From Aquimarina sp040786285 (lineage in GTDB: Bacteria; Bacteroidota; Bacteroidia; Flavobacteriales; Flavobacteriaceae): DNA of 64,000 nt. The DNA lies in NCBI RefSeq assembly GCF_040786285.1, contig NZ_JBFMKQ010000002.1:682001-746000 (forward strand), read 5' to 3'. The notes under the pieces are model-generated. The model did not search any database. It had not been told where the DNA came from and worked only from the letters and a program-made list of their open reading frames with translations. Position numbers and translations under genes: made by a program. How positions within the stretch are numbered: the stretch's first letter is position 1; every line of letters starts with the position of its first letter. Below are positions 49,389 to 57,456 of this stretch, piece after piece.

Positions 49389-50138
49389 TTACTTAATCAC
49401 TTCAGCTTTTATAAAAATATTTTCTTTTGGCCATTCACTTCCGTCTACAGGAACATTAGATATCTTATCGGCTACGGCCATACCTTTTACTACTTTTCCG
49501 AAAATAGTGTGTTCTCCATCAAGATGATATGCTCCTTTTTTTGCAATAACGATAAAAAATTCAAAAGGGGTTGAACGGTTAGAGGGATTATCTACCCATT
49601 GCTTTGACAATGCTACTGCACCACGAGTATGCGTTAGACCTTTAACAGGTTCTTGCGGAATTGTATATTCCCCAATTTGGAAACGTCTAACGGCCATTTG
49701 TTGTCGATCGCTATTACCTCCTTGAATTACAAATCCTTTAGCTACCCGGTAGAAAAAAGTCTCGTCAAAATATTTCTGCTTAACCAGATAGATAAAATTG
49801 GCTCTGTGTATTGGTGTTTCAGTATATAATTGGATATCAATATTACCATACGTGGTTTTTATTCTTACCAAAGTTTCAGGGTTTTCGTTCCCATAATTGG
49901 TCATAAACTCCCTAAGGTTTTTGTTTGTAAGTTTAAACGGTTCTTCTTCGGCCTCTTTTTTTTGCAAAACAGGATCACTTACTATTTCTTTTTTATGGTT
50001 ATCTTCAACTACAGTAGTATCACTTCCCGAATGAGAATCTATTGTTTTCTGTTTATTTTTTTTAGATTGTGTATCTTCACAATTAGAGAATAAAAGAATG
50101 CAAGTGCAAAAAGTTAAAATAGATCTGGTCAATGACAT
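49389..50138 (-). CDS. Cyclophilin-type peptidyl-prolyl isomerase lipoprotein
   Basis: About 249 residues. Lipoprotein signal ending LLFSNC, a low-complexity charged linker (about 25-70), and a cyclophilin domain (about 85-249): IDIQLYTETPIHRANFIYLVKQKYFDETFFYRVAKGFVIQGGNSDRQ, GAVALSKQWVDNPSNRSTPFEFFIVIAKKGAYHLDGEHTIFGKVVKGMAVADKI. The catalytic R in FYRV and the Q-G-G motif are present. It assists folding of envelope proteins, anchored in the membrane. The ATG at 50138 is preferred to one at 50147. The divergent Nudix gene starts at 50132, inside this gene's first codons. Confidence 0.93.
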   Translation of the reverse strand: MSLTRSILTFCTCILLFSNCEDTQSKKNKQKTIDSHSGSDTTVVEDNHKKEIVSDPVLQKKEAEEEPFKLTNKNLREFMTNYGNENPETLVRIKTTYGNIDIQLYTETPIHRANFIYLVKQKYFDETFFYRVAKGFVIQGGNSDRQQMAVRRFQIGEYTIPQEPVKGLTHTRGAVALSKQWVDNPSNRSTPFEFFIVIAKKGAYHLDGEHTIFGKVVKGMAVADKISNVPVDGSEWPKENIFIKAEVIK

Positions 50139-50776
50139 TTGAAACATTTAAAAAATTAGTTCCAAAAATAAAGAAAATGTCGGTACCGGGAGAATCTTCA
50201 CATTTTATTATGGCTCCAGAGATTAGAATGAAAGAGCTTAATGCGATAATGATTGAAGAAAGAAACCCCAGAAATGCTGCAGTGATGATGCTTTTTTATC
50301 CAAAAGAGAGCACAACACACATTGCTTTAATTTTGAGACCCGAGTATGAAGGCGTGCATTCTGGACAGATTGCATTGCCCGGAGGAAAAGTAGAAATGCA
50401 AGATCAAAATTATACAGAAACAGCATTAAGAGAAACCCAGGAAGAAATTGGTGTACATATACATACTGTTGAAGTAATAAAATCATTAACCAAAGTATAT
50501 ATTCCTCCTTCTAATTTTTGGGTGCATCCTTTTATGGGTTTTACCGAAGAACGACCCGATTTTGTATTACAAAAAGAAGAAGTTGCCAAGGTAATCGAGG
50601 TTCCATTAGCAGAATTGTTGAATGAGGATAACGTAAAGGCACAAATATTGTCTACTTCGTATGCGAAAAATATAGAGGTACCATCTTTTAAATTAAATAG
50701 TTATGTGGTTTGGGGAGCAACGGCTATGATGCTAAGTGAACTCAAAATGTTTTTAAAAATTTCAAAAGAGCAATGA
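50132..50776 (+). CDS. CoA-pyrophosphatase-type Nudix hydrolase
   Basis: A 214-residue cytoplasmic hydrolase, likely splitting coenzyme A or its derivatives into 3',5'-ADP and phosphopantetheine. Upstream of the Nudix box is the CoA-specific motif RPEYEGVHSGQIALPGGK. The box itself (about 84-108) reads GGKVEMQDQNYTETALRETQEEIGV with the catalytic RExxEE. The N-terminal MTFETFKKLVPKIKKMSVPGE is typical of flavobacterial members and supports the start at 50132, although this overlaps the start of the divergent cyclophilin gene by 7 bp. Confidence 0.93.
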   Translation: MTFETFKKLVPKIKKMSVPGESSHFIMAPEIRMKELNAIMIEERNPRNAAVMMLFYPKESTTHIALILRPEYEGVHSGQIALPGGKVEMQDQNYTETALRETQEEIGVHIHTVEVIKSLTKVYIPPSNFWVHPFMGFTEERPDFVLQKEEVAKVIEVPLAELLNEDNVKAQILSTSYAKNIEVPSFKLNSYVVWGATAMMLSELKMFLKISKEQ

Positions 50777-50781
50777 TTTTG

Positions 50782-50789
50782 TATATTTG
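50782..50789 (+). promoter_or_regulatory. Possible -7 element (TATATTTG) for the acyltransferase gene
   Basis: Exact TAnnTTTG just after the Nudix stop, 160 bp before the acyltransferase ATG; no TTG -33 at standard distance. If used it gives a long leader. Confidence 0.3.
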
Positions 50790-50948
50790 GAACTTGTCTT
50801 TTCGAAATTTTCACAAGAATTTATCGAAGAACATATCGGTTTTTTAATCTTTTGTTAGTAATTTTCATTGAAAATCAAATCATTACAATTTTACAAGAGT
50901 AATTAAGATACATCGACACTAAATAACATACTAAACAAGAATGTATTT

Positions 50949-51752
50949 ATGGGGTTGTTTAAGAGAAATCCTTTTGGGCATATATTATTTTTAAAAAAAT
51001 GGCTGATCCGTATTATGGGTGGCTTAACGCATAGGCGCTATCGTGGTTTTAATGAATTAAAGATTGAAGGGAGCGAAATTTTTAAGGATCTTCCTGATAA
51101 TGGTGTCTTATTTGTTTCTAATCACCAAACCTATTTTGCAGATGTAGTTGCAATGTTTCATGTTTTTAATGCTAGTTTAAGTGGTCGTACAGATTCTATT
51201 AAAAATGTGGGATATTTATGGCAGCCCAAAATGAATCTTTATTATGTGGCAGCAAAAGAGACTATGCAAGCTGGCTTATTGGCAAGAGTGCTGGCATATG
51301 CCGGAGCCATAACCGTAGAGCGTACATGGAGAGAAAAAGGGAAGGACGTTAATCGCCAGGTAAAGATGAGCGATATTACCAATATTTCAAGAGCTTTAGA
51401 AGATGGTTGGGTGATCACATTTCCGCAGGGAACAACAAAACCCTTCAAACCTATTAGAAAGGGTACAGCACATATCATTAGGCAGTATAAACCTATTGTA
51501 ATCCCTATAGTAATTGATGGATTTCGAAGATCTTTTGATAAAAAAGGAGTGGTAATTAAAAAGAAGGGAATTTTACAGTCTATGGTAATCAAACCACCTC
51601 TGGATATTGATTATGACAAAGATTCAATTGATGATATTGTTGAAAAATTAGAATATGCTATTGAACAACATTCATCATTTCTCAAGGTGATACCTCAAGA
51701 AGAATTAGAAGCTGAAGAAGAGCTAAATAAAAAGAGACAATGGGAGTATTAA
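50949..51752 (+). CDS. PlsC-like acyltransferase (1-acylglycerol-3-phosphate O-acyltransferase family)
   Basis: A 267-residue membrane-associated acyltransferase of the PlsC/LPLAT family, acylating lysophosphatidic acid or a related acceptor. Motif I reads SNHQTYFAD (H59, D65), so the histidine and aspartate are separated by five residues instead of the canonical four. Motif III is FPQGTT (158-163) with Gln where PlsC has Glu. These changes suggest a variant subfamily, perhaps with another substrate. A longer C-terminal acidic coil (EELEAEEELNKKRQ) follows. Monocistronic. Confidence 0.87.
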   Translation: MGLFKRNPFGHILFLKKWLIRIMGGLTHRRYRGFNELKIEGSEIFKDLPDNGVLFVSNHQTYFADVVAMFHVFNASLSGRTDSIKNVGYLWQPKMNLYYVAAKETMQAGLLARVLAYAGAITVERTWREKGKDVNRQVKMSDITNISRALEDGWVITFPQGTTKPFKPIRKGTAHIIRQYKPIVIPIVIDGFRRSFDKKGVVIKKKGILQSMVIKPPLDIDYDKDSIDDIVEKLEYAIEQHSSFLKVIPQEELEAEEELNKKRQWEY

Positions 51753-51888
51753 TTAAGTAATACTCTTTGTTAGATATATTTGGGTACATTTAAAAGCATA
51801 TGAATTTCAAAAATAATATTGACGTATTCCTAGTTTTGAAATCAAAACAAATTATTAAATATTTGTTAAATTGTGCTATATTCGGGGC

Positions 51889-53772
51889 ATGAAAATGACC
51901 CCTAGGATACTACGCTTCGTATTTTTTCTTGCAACTAATCTTGTGTTTTTTAATGCACAGGCACAACTAGGGTTTTGTAATGGCAACTCAGGAGATCCCA
52001 TATTTAATGAAACTTTTGGAACAGGTGTTACCAATGGGCCTCAATTACCAGCAGGAGTTACTACATATACCTATATAGATGGAACCCCTGATGATGGAGA
52101 ATATACAATCTCTAATTTTACCGGGTATTTTGATTGGCATGATACCTCGGATCATACCCCTAATGATGCTAACGGAAAAAGCTTAATTTTTAATGCCGAT
52201 GTCACAGCTGGAGAGTTCTTTAGACGTACAGTAGCTGGGCTTTGTGAAAATACCTCATATGAATTTTCTGCATGGTTATTAAATTTATTACCCAGTGCTA
52301 ATAATTGTGGAGGTGGTGGAATACCAATCAATGTTAGGTTTCAAATATGGGATAGTACCGATACTAATTTATTAGCATCAGGAGATACCGGAAATATTGG
52401 TAGTAGTGCATCACCGGTTTGGGAGCAATATGGTTTAGTATTTCAAACGGTACCAGGACAGACCTCTGTAATTCTTAAAATGATTAATAACGGTAATGGC
52501 GGTTGTGGTAACGATTTGGCGATTGATGATATAGTTTTTAGAACTTGTGGAGATTTCATTACCGTAACAGACAACCAAAACAATGCAGATGTTGCCATTT
52601 GTCAGGATGATACACCTTTTTCTACACAGTTAATGGCAAATCCGGATTTTTCGATATATGCTACTCATGCATATCAATGGCAACAAAGCGTAGATGGGCT
52701 TACTTGGTTCGATATTCCTGGAGAAACAACTTCGATATATGCTACTCCGCCAATTATAAGTTCGGTGTCTTATAGGGTTAAAGTTGCCGAAGACCCTATT
52801 AATCTTGCCAATCCATTATGTAATTCATTATCCGAAGTATTTGATGTTTCGGTTATAGCAGAACCCAATACTCCTGTTAGTAATGGGGATGTTATTGTTT
52901 GTGAAAATGAAAACTTGACCATATCGGTAACCGTTTCTAACAATGAAACCGTAAATTGGTATGATAGTGCTATTGGAGGCAATTTATTACTTGCGGGTAA
53001 TACATCGTATCAAGTAGATACTGCAGGAGTGTACTATGCTGAAGCTATATCAACCCTTGCCAATTGTATTTCAGACACAAGAATTCCTGTTACAGCGGGA
53101 TTCTATGAATTACCACTAGTTTTTGATGAAAACTTATCCTTTTGTGAAGGTGAAAATATCACTCTGGATGCCGGAATAACTAATGTTACGTATTTATGGA
53201 ATACTGGGGAGACCAGCTCACAAATTTTGGTCAATACGCCCGGTACGTATACAGTAGAAGTAACGAATACTAATGGATGTTCTAGTGTCAAAACCATAAC
53301 ACTTACCCAAAATAGTATACCGATTATAGACAATATTACTTCTGATGGAGATTCTATTATTGTTACAACCTCTAATTCTGGGGCATTCGGATATTCTATC
53401 GATGGAGTATCTTTTCAGGACAGTAATGTCTTTACGAATGTAGAAGGTGGTCTATACACTATCTATGTTAGAGGTGAAAATGGCTGTGGATTAGATACTC
53501 AAGATTTTATATTGTTAGTATATCCCGAGTATTTTACGCCTAATAATGATGGTTTTCACGATATATGGCATATTGAAGGAATCGAAAACTACCCTAACGC
53601 ATTACTTAGTATTTATGATAGACTAGGTAAACTTTTGAAACAAATATCACCCAATGGAACTGGATGGAATGGCACATATCGAGGCCGATTATTACCTTCA
53701 TCAGAATATTGGTATAACTTAGACTTAAGAGATGGGCAGAATGTAAATGGGCACTTTTCTTTGATTAGGTAA
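51889..53772 (+). CDS. Secreted T9SS type B protein with gliding-motility C-terminal domain
   Basis: A 627-residue secreted or surface protein. Signal peptide about 1-26 (ending AQAQ). A lectin-like N-terminal region (about 40-215: FNETFGTG at its start, a DWHD segment, and CGNDLAIDDIVFRTC) resembles the carbohydrate-binding-like beta-sandwich common in such proteins. Ig-like repeats follow (about 216-540, each with paired cysteines and WYDSAIGG or YLWNTGETSS motifs). The C-terminal about 83 residues are the gliding motility-associated/T9SS type B domain: YPEYFTPNNDGFHDIWHIEGIENYPNALLSIYDRLGKLL. Role probably adhesion. Upstream in-frame ATG at 51871 rejected in favour of 51889. Confidence 0.9.
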   Translation: MKMTPRILRFVFFLATNLVFFNAQAQLGFCNGNSGDPIFNETFGTGVTNGPQLPAGVTTYTYIDGTPDDGEYTISNFTGYFDWHDTSDHTPNDANGKSLIFNADVTAGEFFRRTVAGLCENTSYEFSAWLLNLLPSANNCGGGGIPINVRFQIWDSTDTNLLASGDTGNIGSSASPVWEQYGLVFQTVPGQTSVILKMINNGNGGCGNDLAIDDIVFRTCGDFITVTDNQNNADVAICQDDTPFSTQLMANPDFSIYATHAYQWQQSVDGLTWFDIPGETTSIYATPPIISSVSYRVKVAEDPINLANPLCNSLSEVFDVSVIAEPNTPVSNGDVIVCENENLTISVTVSNNETVNWYDSAIGGNLLLAGNTSYQVDTAGVYYAEAISTLANCISDTRIPVTAGFYELPLVFDENLSFCEGENITLDAGITNVTYLWNTGETSSQILVNTPGTYTVEVTNTNGCSSVKTITLTQNSIPIIDNITSDGDSIIVTTSNSGAFGYSIDGVSFQDSNVFTNVEGGLYTIYVRGENGCGLDTQDFILLVYPEYFTPNNDGFHDIWHIEGIENYPNALLSIYDRLGKLLKQISPNGTGWNGTYRGRLLPSSEYWYNLDLRDGQNVNGHFSLIR

Positions 53773-53935
53773 TACATTTAAAAAACACATACCAGTTGCT
53801 TTAATTTTAAGCACTTTTTTATAAAAAGCAGAAACTTAATCATTAGTCAAGAACAACTTCAATATATTTGAATTAACAAAACCATATTAATACACAAACT
53901 CCCATTATATCTCACTAGCAACAGAACTAAAAATT

Positions 53936-55096
53936 ATGAATAAAACTCTATTCTTATTATTGTTTGGTCTCCTACTTATAACCAATAAATCTATTTCTCA
54001 AGTTAGCGAGCCAAAACACAAATTCGATCTAGAACAATCAAAAAAAATACTCAAGGAACAAATCAATAAAATATTAATGGATACCGGCATACCCTCTGTT
54101 TCTTTGTCGCTGATTAAAGGTGATACCATTATTTGGTCAGAGGCATTCGGGTTTGCGAATGTTAAGAAAAAAGTTCCTGCAACTAGTTCTACTATATATA
54201 GTACTGGTTCAAATTTCAAATTCGTCACAGCAACAGCTATAATGCAATTAGTAGAAGCTGGTAAATTGGACATTGATGATCCTATAAACAAATATTTAGG
54301 AGAATCACCAATTAAGGATCTTTCGAATGATGGAACACCTGTTACATTTCGTCACTTGTTAAGTCATCATTCAGGATTAACTGGGCCAATTGAGATTATT
54401 CCAGTATGGGAAAGAAAACTACCTAAAACACTAGAAAAATTTGCTTCTGAAATAAGTACTGAAGAACCACCTGGAATAAATTATCAATACTGCAATCATT
54501 GTTATGGTCTTGCAGGGTTGATAATTGAAAAAGTGTCAGGAATGTCTTATCAAGATTACATAGTGGATAATATTCTAATACCGCTTCAAATTGAATCTAA
54601 AGGTCCAATTGTGCCCACTCCAAGTATGATTGAGGAACTAGCTCTACCATATTCTTTAGAAGACAATCAACCAATTCCCGAGTATCAATCTCGTTTTGAT
54701 GTATATCCTGCAGGCGATGCTTATTTGACCTCCCCGGAAATGGCTAATTTTTATATTGCCCAATTGAATCAAGGTTCTTTTGATGGTCAATCTATCTTGA
54801 ACTCAAATTCTGTGACCAAGATGCAGGAACCACAGTTTGGAAGTAATTATGGGTTTGGAATTGGAGTAGTTATAAAGAATAATACAAAGTATTTAACACA
54901 CACAGGTGGGGTTCCTGGGTTTTCTACTTGTTTTAAAGCAGAAACAGACTCAAAAACTGGCATATACATTGCTGCAAATGCCGGTCAAATGCAAATTGTA
55001 TTGCGTGCAATTGGAAACCTTGCTTTGGAACTCTTAAATGGGGATAGCGAAATTGATCCCTTACTTATAAAATGGCAAGATTATATGCATATGTAA
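53936..55096 (+). CDS. Exported class C beta-lactamase-fold serine hydrolase
   Basis: A 386-residue periplasmic serine hydrolase. Signal peptide 1-22 (ending SISQ). Catalytic motifs: S92-NF-K95 (SxxK), Y185-C-N187 (YxN) and H322-T-G-G325 (HTG), all present. Family members include D-aminopeptidases, esterases and penicillin-binding-like enzymes; true AmpC activity cannot be claimed. The YCN motif with a further CNHC cysteine nearby is unusual. Monocistronic. Confidence 0.9.
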   Translation: MNKTLFLLLFGLLLITNKSISQVSEPKHKFDLEQSKKILKEQINKILMDTGIPSVSLSLIKGDTIIWSEAFGFANVKKKVPATSSTIYSTGSNFKFVTATAIMQLVEAGKLDIDDPINKYLGESPIKDLSNDGTPVTFRHLLSHHSGLTGPIEIIPVWERKLPKTLEKFASEISTEEPPGINYQYCNHCYGLAGLIIEKVSGMSYQDYIVDNILIPLQIESKGPIVPTPSMIEELALPYSLEDNQPIPEYQSRFDVYPAGDAYLTSPEMANFYIAQLNQGSFDGQSILNSNSVTKMQEPQFGSNYGFGIGVVIKNNTKYLTHTGGVPGFSTCFKAETDSKTGIYIAANAGQMQIVLRAIGNLALELLNGDSEIDPLLIKWQDYMHM

Positions 55097-55447
55097 TTCT
55101 TACCATTATAACACGATCCATTTATTAGGTAGGAGTTCATCTATCGATTTACTTTATACTCCTCCATATTCTCCAGCATGTCCTTAAGCCGGGGTATAAG
55201 GGGCTATATTGTTAATCTTGCAAGTATTCTTTTTGTGTCTTCTTTTTGAATAGATCAAAACTAAAACCTAAGAATGAACTATACAACATTTAGTTAACTG
55301 AACGGTTACGCTAAATTTGAGCTTCGGCCTATAATTCTAGCATTACAAACCACAGTTTTTGAGGTCAAGAGTTTTTTTTGAAGATTAACTATCGAAAAAT
55401 GGTAGTGACGTAGAAGATTTTGAATGATGACCTTACAAAACGTTATT
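55097..55447. other. Gene-free intergenic region
   Basis: 351 bp between the serine hydrolase and the convergent LytTR regulator gene. No ORF of note, tRNA or clear terminator. Reverse-strand fragments such as MLENMEEYK...NR followed by stops hint at decayed coding sequence, but I cannot identify it. Confidence 0.4.
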
Positions 55448-56203
55448 TTATTCCAACCAAGATTTAAAATCCTTAACTCTTTCTCTTGCTACAATAACTT
55501 CCTGCTCATTAAAATTATTAAACTTGATTTGAAGTCTTGAATTTGTATAGGATATAATATCTTTAATGGCATTAATATTCACATAGAATTTTCTGCTTAT
55601 ACGAAAGAATTGTTGTGGATTTAATTCATTTTCGAGTGCTTCGAGCGTAGTATCAATCAAATAATTTCTATTATCGGTCGTGTGTAAGTATGTTCCTTTA
55701 TTTTCAGAATAAAAGCATTCAATTTCTTCTACTGGGAATATTTTAAGGTGTTGCCCCACTCGGGCTGTAAAACGTTTTTTATACACCCTATCCATTGGGT
55801 TGATGAGTAGCTTTTTAATATCTTCAAAATCTACCTGTAATTGCTGTTTTTTAGGAAGGTGTTCTTTGTATTTATTAACTGCTGTTTCTAGTTCTTCATC
55901 ATCGATTGGTTTTAACAGATAATCAATACTATTTAATTTAAAGGCTTTAAGTGCATATTCATCATAAGCCGTTGTAAAAATGATCGAACTTTTTATAGTT
56001 AAAGCATCAAAGATCTCAAAAGACAATCCATCACTTAGTTGAATATCGAGAAAAATTAAATCAGGGTGTTCATTATTACCAAACCATTCTATAGATTCTT
56101 GCACAGAATGTAGCATAGTGTTTACAGTTATGTTTAGATCAGACAGCATTCTATTTAGGCGTCTGGCTGCGGGTTTTTCGTCTTCGATGATAATGATGTT
56201 CAT
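55448..56203 (-). CDS. LytTR-type response regulator
   Basis: A 251-residue two-component regulator. Receiver domain 1-120 with the phospho-acceptor D53 (LIFLDIQLSDG), acidic pocket E7-D8-E9 and K in YLLKPIDDEEL. A LytTR DNA-binding domain follows (about 150-251: FTARVGQHLKIFPVEEIECFYSENKGTYLHTTDNRNYLIDTTLEALENEL...FRISRKFYVNINAI). The cognate kinase is almost certainly the LytS-type protein at 57449-58810. A (16 bp)x3 tandem repeat ends 2 bp upstream of its start codon and replaces any usual ribosome-binding region. Confidence 0.95.
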   Translation of the reverse strand: MNIIIIEDEKPAARRLNRMLSDLNITVNTMLHSVQESIEWFGNNEHPDLIFLDIQLSDGLSFEIFDALTIKSSIIFTTAYDEYALKAFKLNSIDYLLKPIDDEELETAVNKYKEHLPKKQQLQVDFEDIKKLLINPMDRVYKKRFTARVGQHLKIFPVEEIECFYSENKGTYLHTTDNRNYLIDTTLEALENELNPQQFFRISRKFYVNINAIKDIISYTNSRLQIKFNNFNEQEVIVARERVKDFKSWLE

Positions 56204-56205
56204 GG

Positions 56206-56253
56206 ATTAATGATTAAATGAATTAATGATTAAATGAATTAATGATTAAATGA
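56206..56253. repeat. Left octamer array of the four-helix-bundle cassette
   Basis: Six perfect octamers alternating ATTAATGA and TTAAATGA (three 16-bp units), consensus NNNAATGA, followed by a degenerate seventh (ATTAAAGG). It begins 2 bp from the LytTR start codon and ends 8 bp from the stop of the four-helix-bundle gene. Confidence 0.93.
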
Positions 56254-56261
56254 ATTAAAGG

Positions 56262-56624
56262 TTATTGAAATGATGTATTTTTTCTTGCCTTTGATACAAC
56301 CTTTAAAACTTCATTGGCTTCTTTTAATAAAGGACTTATTTTGTCTGTACTTGCTAGTCCTGATTCCTCTAAAATTTCTAACCAAAAAACGGTTTCATCG
56401 GCTTCTTCAGTTGTAATAGACATTTTAGAATAGAACTCTTTTTTAGATCTTGCGATACAAGAAGCTCTATAGTTGGCAGCAGTAGAGGTAGAACTTTTAA
56501 TAATTTGATAACCAATTATTTTAGTAGCCTCATTTTTGGGTAATGTATTGTACATTAAAATAATATCTATAGATAGTTTTTTTGTTCTCTTTTTAAAATT
56601 TTCAATGAATTTAGTTTTTTCCAT
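56262..56624 (-). CDS. Four-helix-bundle protein (S23/IVP family)
   Basis: A 120-residue helical protein of the family first seen in intervening sequences of 23S rRNA (S23/IVP, TIGR02436); Avd of diversity-generating retroelements shares the fold. Signatures: FKKRTKKLSIDIILMYNTLPKNEATKIIGYQIIKSSTSTAANYRASCIARSKKEFYSKMSITTEEADETVFWLEILEESGL. Basic residues on the first helices suggest nucleic-acid binding. It interrupts the kinase-2TM-2TM-regulator operon and is flanked by octanucleotide arrays in opposite orientation (56206-56253, 56700-56779). No reverse transcriptase or rRNA gene is nearby. It looks like an inserted cassette. Confidence 0.92.
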   Translation of the reverse strand: MEKTKFIENFKKRTKKLSIDIILMYNTLPKNEATKIIGYQIIKSSTSTAANYRASCIARSKKEFYSKMSITTEEADETVFWLEILEESGLASTDKISPLLKEANEVLKVVSKARKNTSFQ

Positions 56625-56699
56625 ATAAAATACGCGTAGTGGTTTAAAAATTTAATATTCGCATCATTTTATTATAAAGGTTTTCGCTCTTCTATTAGT

Positions 56700-56779
56700 T
56701 CATTCCCTCATTCTTTCATTGCTTCCTTCTCTCATTGTTTCCTTCTCTCATTGTTTCCTTCTCTCATTGTTTCCTTGTT
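56700..56779. repeat. Right octamer array of the four-helix-bundle cassette
   Basis: Ten consecutive octamers of consensus TCMTTNNN: TCATTCCC, TCATTCTT, TCATTGCT, then (TCCTTCTC TCATTGTT)x3, then TCCTTGTT. It abuts the stop codon of the 2TM gene at 56780, and the next in-phase octamer TCACTCCC is the end of that gene. The orientation of the invariant TCATT is opposite to that in the left array (AATGA). Confidence 0.93.
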
Positions 56780-57088
56780 TCACTCCCAAAGTTGTTTGTC
56801 TTTATCCTGTTCTTCGTCCATATATTTTCTGATTTTTCGATCTTCCCAGTCTTTGTCAAACATGGGGTTCACTCTATAGGCTTTGATAGCATGAAAAACG
56901 ATACCGATCCCCCAACCAAAGGCAGCCCATAAAAACCAGGCGTAGTGCCACTCATTTTGATAGTAATTTAATCCGGCTAAAAATCCAATAACAACAAAAT
57001 AGGATATAAGGTTGTTATAGAACTTTTTTAATTCTTCTACACGTTCTTTCGCGCGTTCATATCGTTTTTGTTCTTCAAAATTTCTCAT
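56780..57088 (-). CDS. 2TM domain protein
   Basis: A 102-residue inner-membrane protein with two helices (about 27-45 and 54-72) and charged ends: EQKRYERAKERVEELKKFYNNLISYFVVIGFLAGLNYYQNEWHYAWFLWAAFGWGIGIVFHAIKAY, then DKDWEDRKIRKYMDEEQ. This is the 2TM domain family. The C-terminal tail of the histidine kinase two genes upstream is a homologous copy (RAKEQVKKIKDFYGNL...GWGLGIIFHYMEAF...KDWEKRKIKKYM), so these proteins may oligomerise with the kinase. Gap to the preceding 2TM gene 11 bp. Confidence 0.92.
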   Translation of the reverse strand: MRNFEEQKRYERAKERVEELKKFYNNLISYFVVIGFLAGLNYYQNEWHYAWFLWAAFGWGIGIVFHAIKAYRVNPMFDKDWEDRKIRKYMDEEQDKDKQLWE

Positions 57089-57099
57089 AATTATATATT

Positions 57100-57456
57100 T
57101 TAAAAATCGTCTTTGTCTATAAGTTCTTTAATTTTATTTTCTTCCCATTCTTTGCTAAAAATAGAACGCCTTAGCCTCTTAAAAAAAGAGAAGTTTTTCT
57201 TGAAAACACATGCTCCGTGAATTAATAAACCAATACCCCATAACACAGGTGTGAACAATAAATTCCAATTAAGCCATTCGGTAAAACCATGATCAGGATT
57301 AATCTTATCAATATTAAGGTACACCACTCTATGAATTATTACAATAGCGATATTTATTACAATATATACCATAAGGTGACCGTAGAATCCTTTTTCTTTT
57401 TCTACTCGCTTTTTTGCTTTGTAATAGCTTTTTTTCTTTAGATTATCATTAGTCAT
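57100..57456 (-). CDS. 2TM domain protein
   Basis: A 118-residue inner-membrane protein, diverged copy of the 2TM domain: YYKAKKRVEKEKGFYGHLMVYIVINIAIVIIHRV, then WNLLFTPVLWGIGLLIHGACVF, then FSKEWEENKIKELIDKDDF. Its start overlaps the end of the kinase gene by 8 bp, implying translational coupling. Together with the next gene and the kinase tail it gives three tandem 2TM units in one operon. No enzymatic motif. Confidence 0.92.
   Translation of the reverse strand: MTNDNLKKKSYYKAKKRVEKEKGFYGHLMVYIVINIAIVIIHRVVYLNIDKINPDHGFTEWLNWNLLFTPVLWGIGLLIHGACVFKKNFSFFKRLRRSIFSKEWEENKIKELIDKDDF

Noticed and set aside
53936..55096. AmpC beta-lactamase resistance gene
   Set aside because: Motifs are those of the broad serine hydrolase family; no AmpR neighbour and no feature that shows beta-lactam hydrolysis.
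55097..55447. Decayed transposase or regulator gene
   Set aside because: Short reverse-strand peptides with stops are suggestive but too short to identify.
56262..56624. Avd component of a diversity-generating retroelement
   Set aside because: Same protein fold, but no reverse transcriptase, template repeat or variable repeat was seen nearby.
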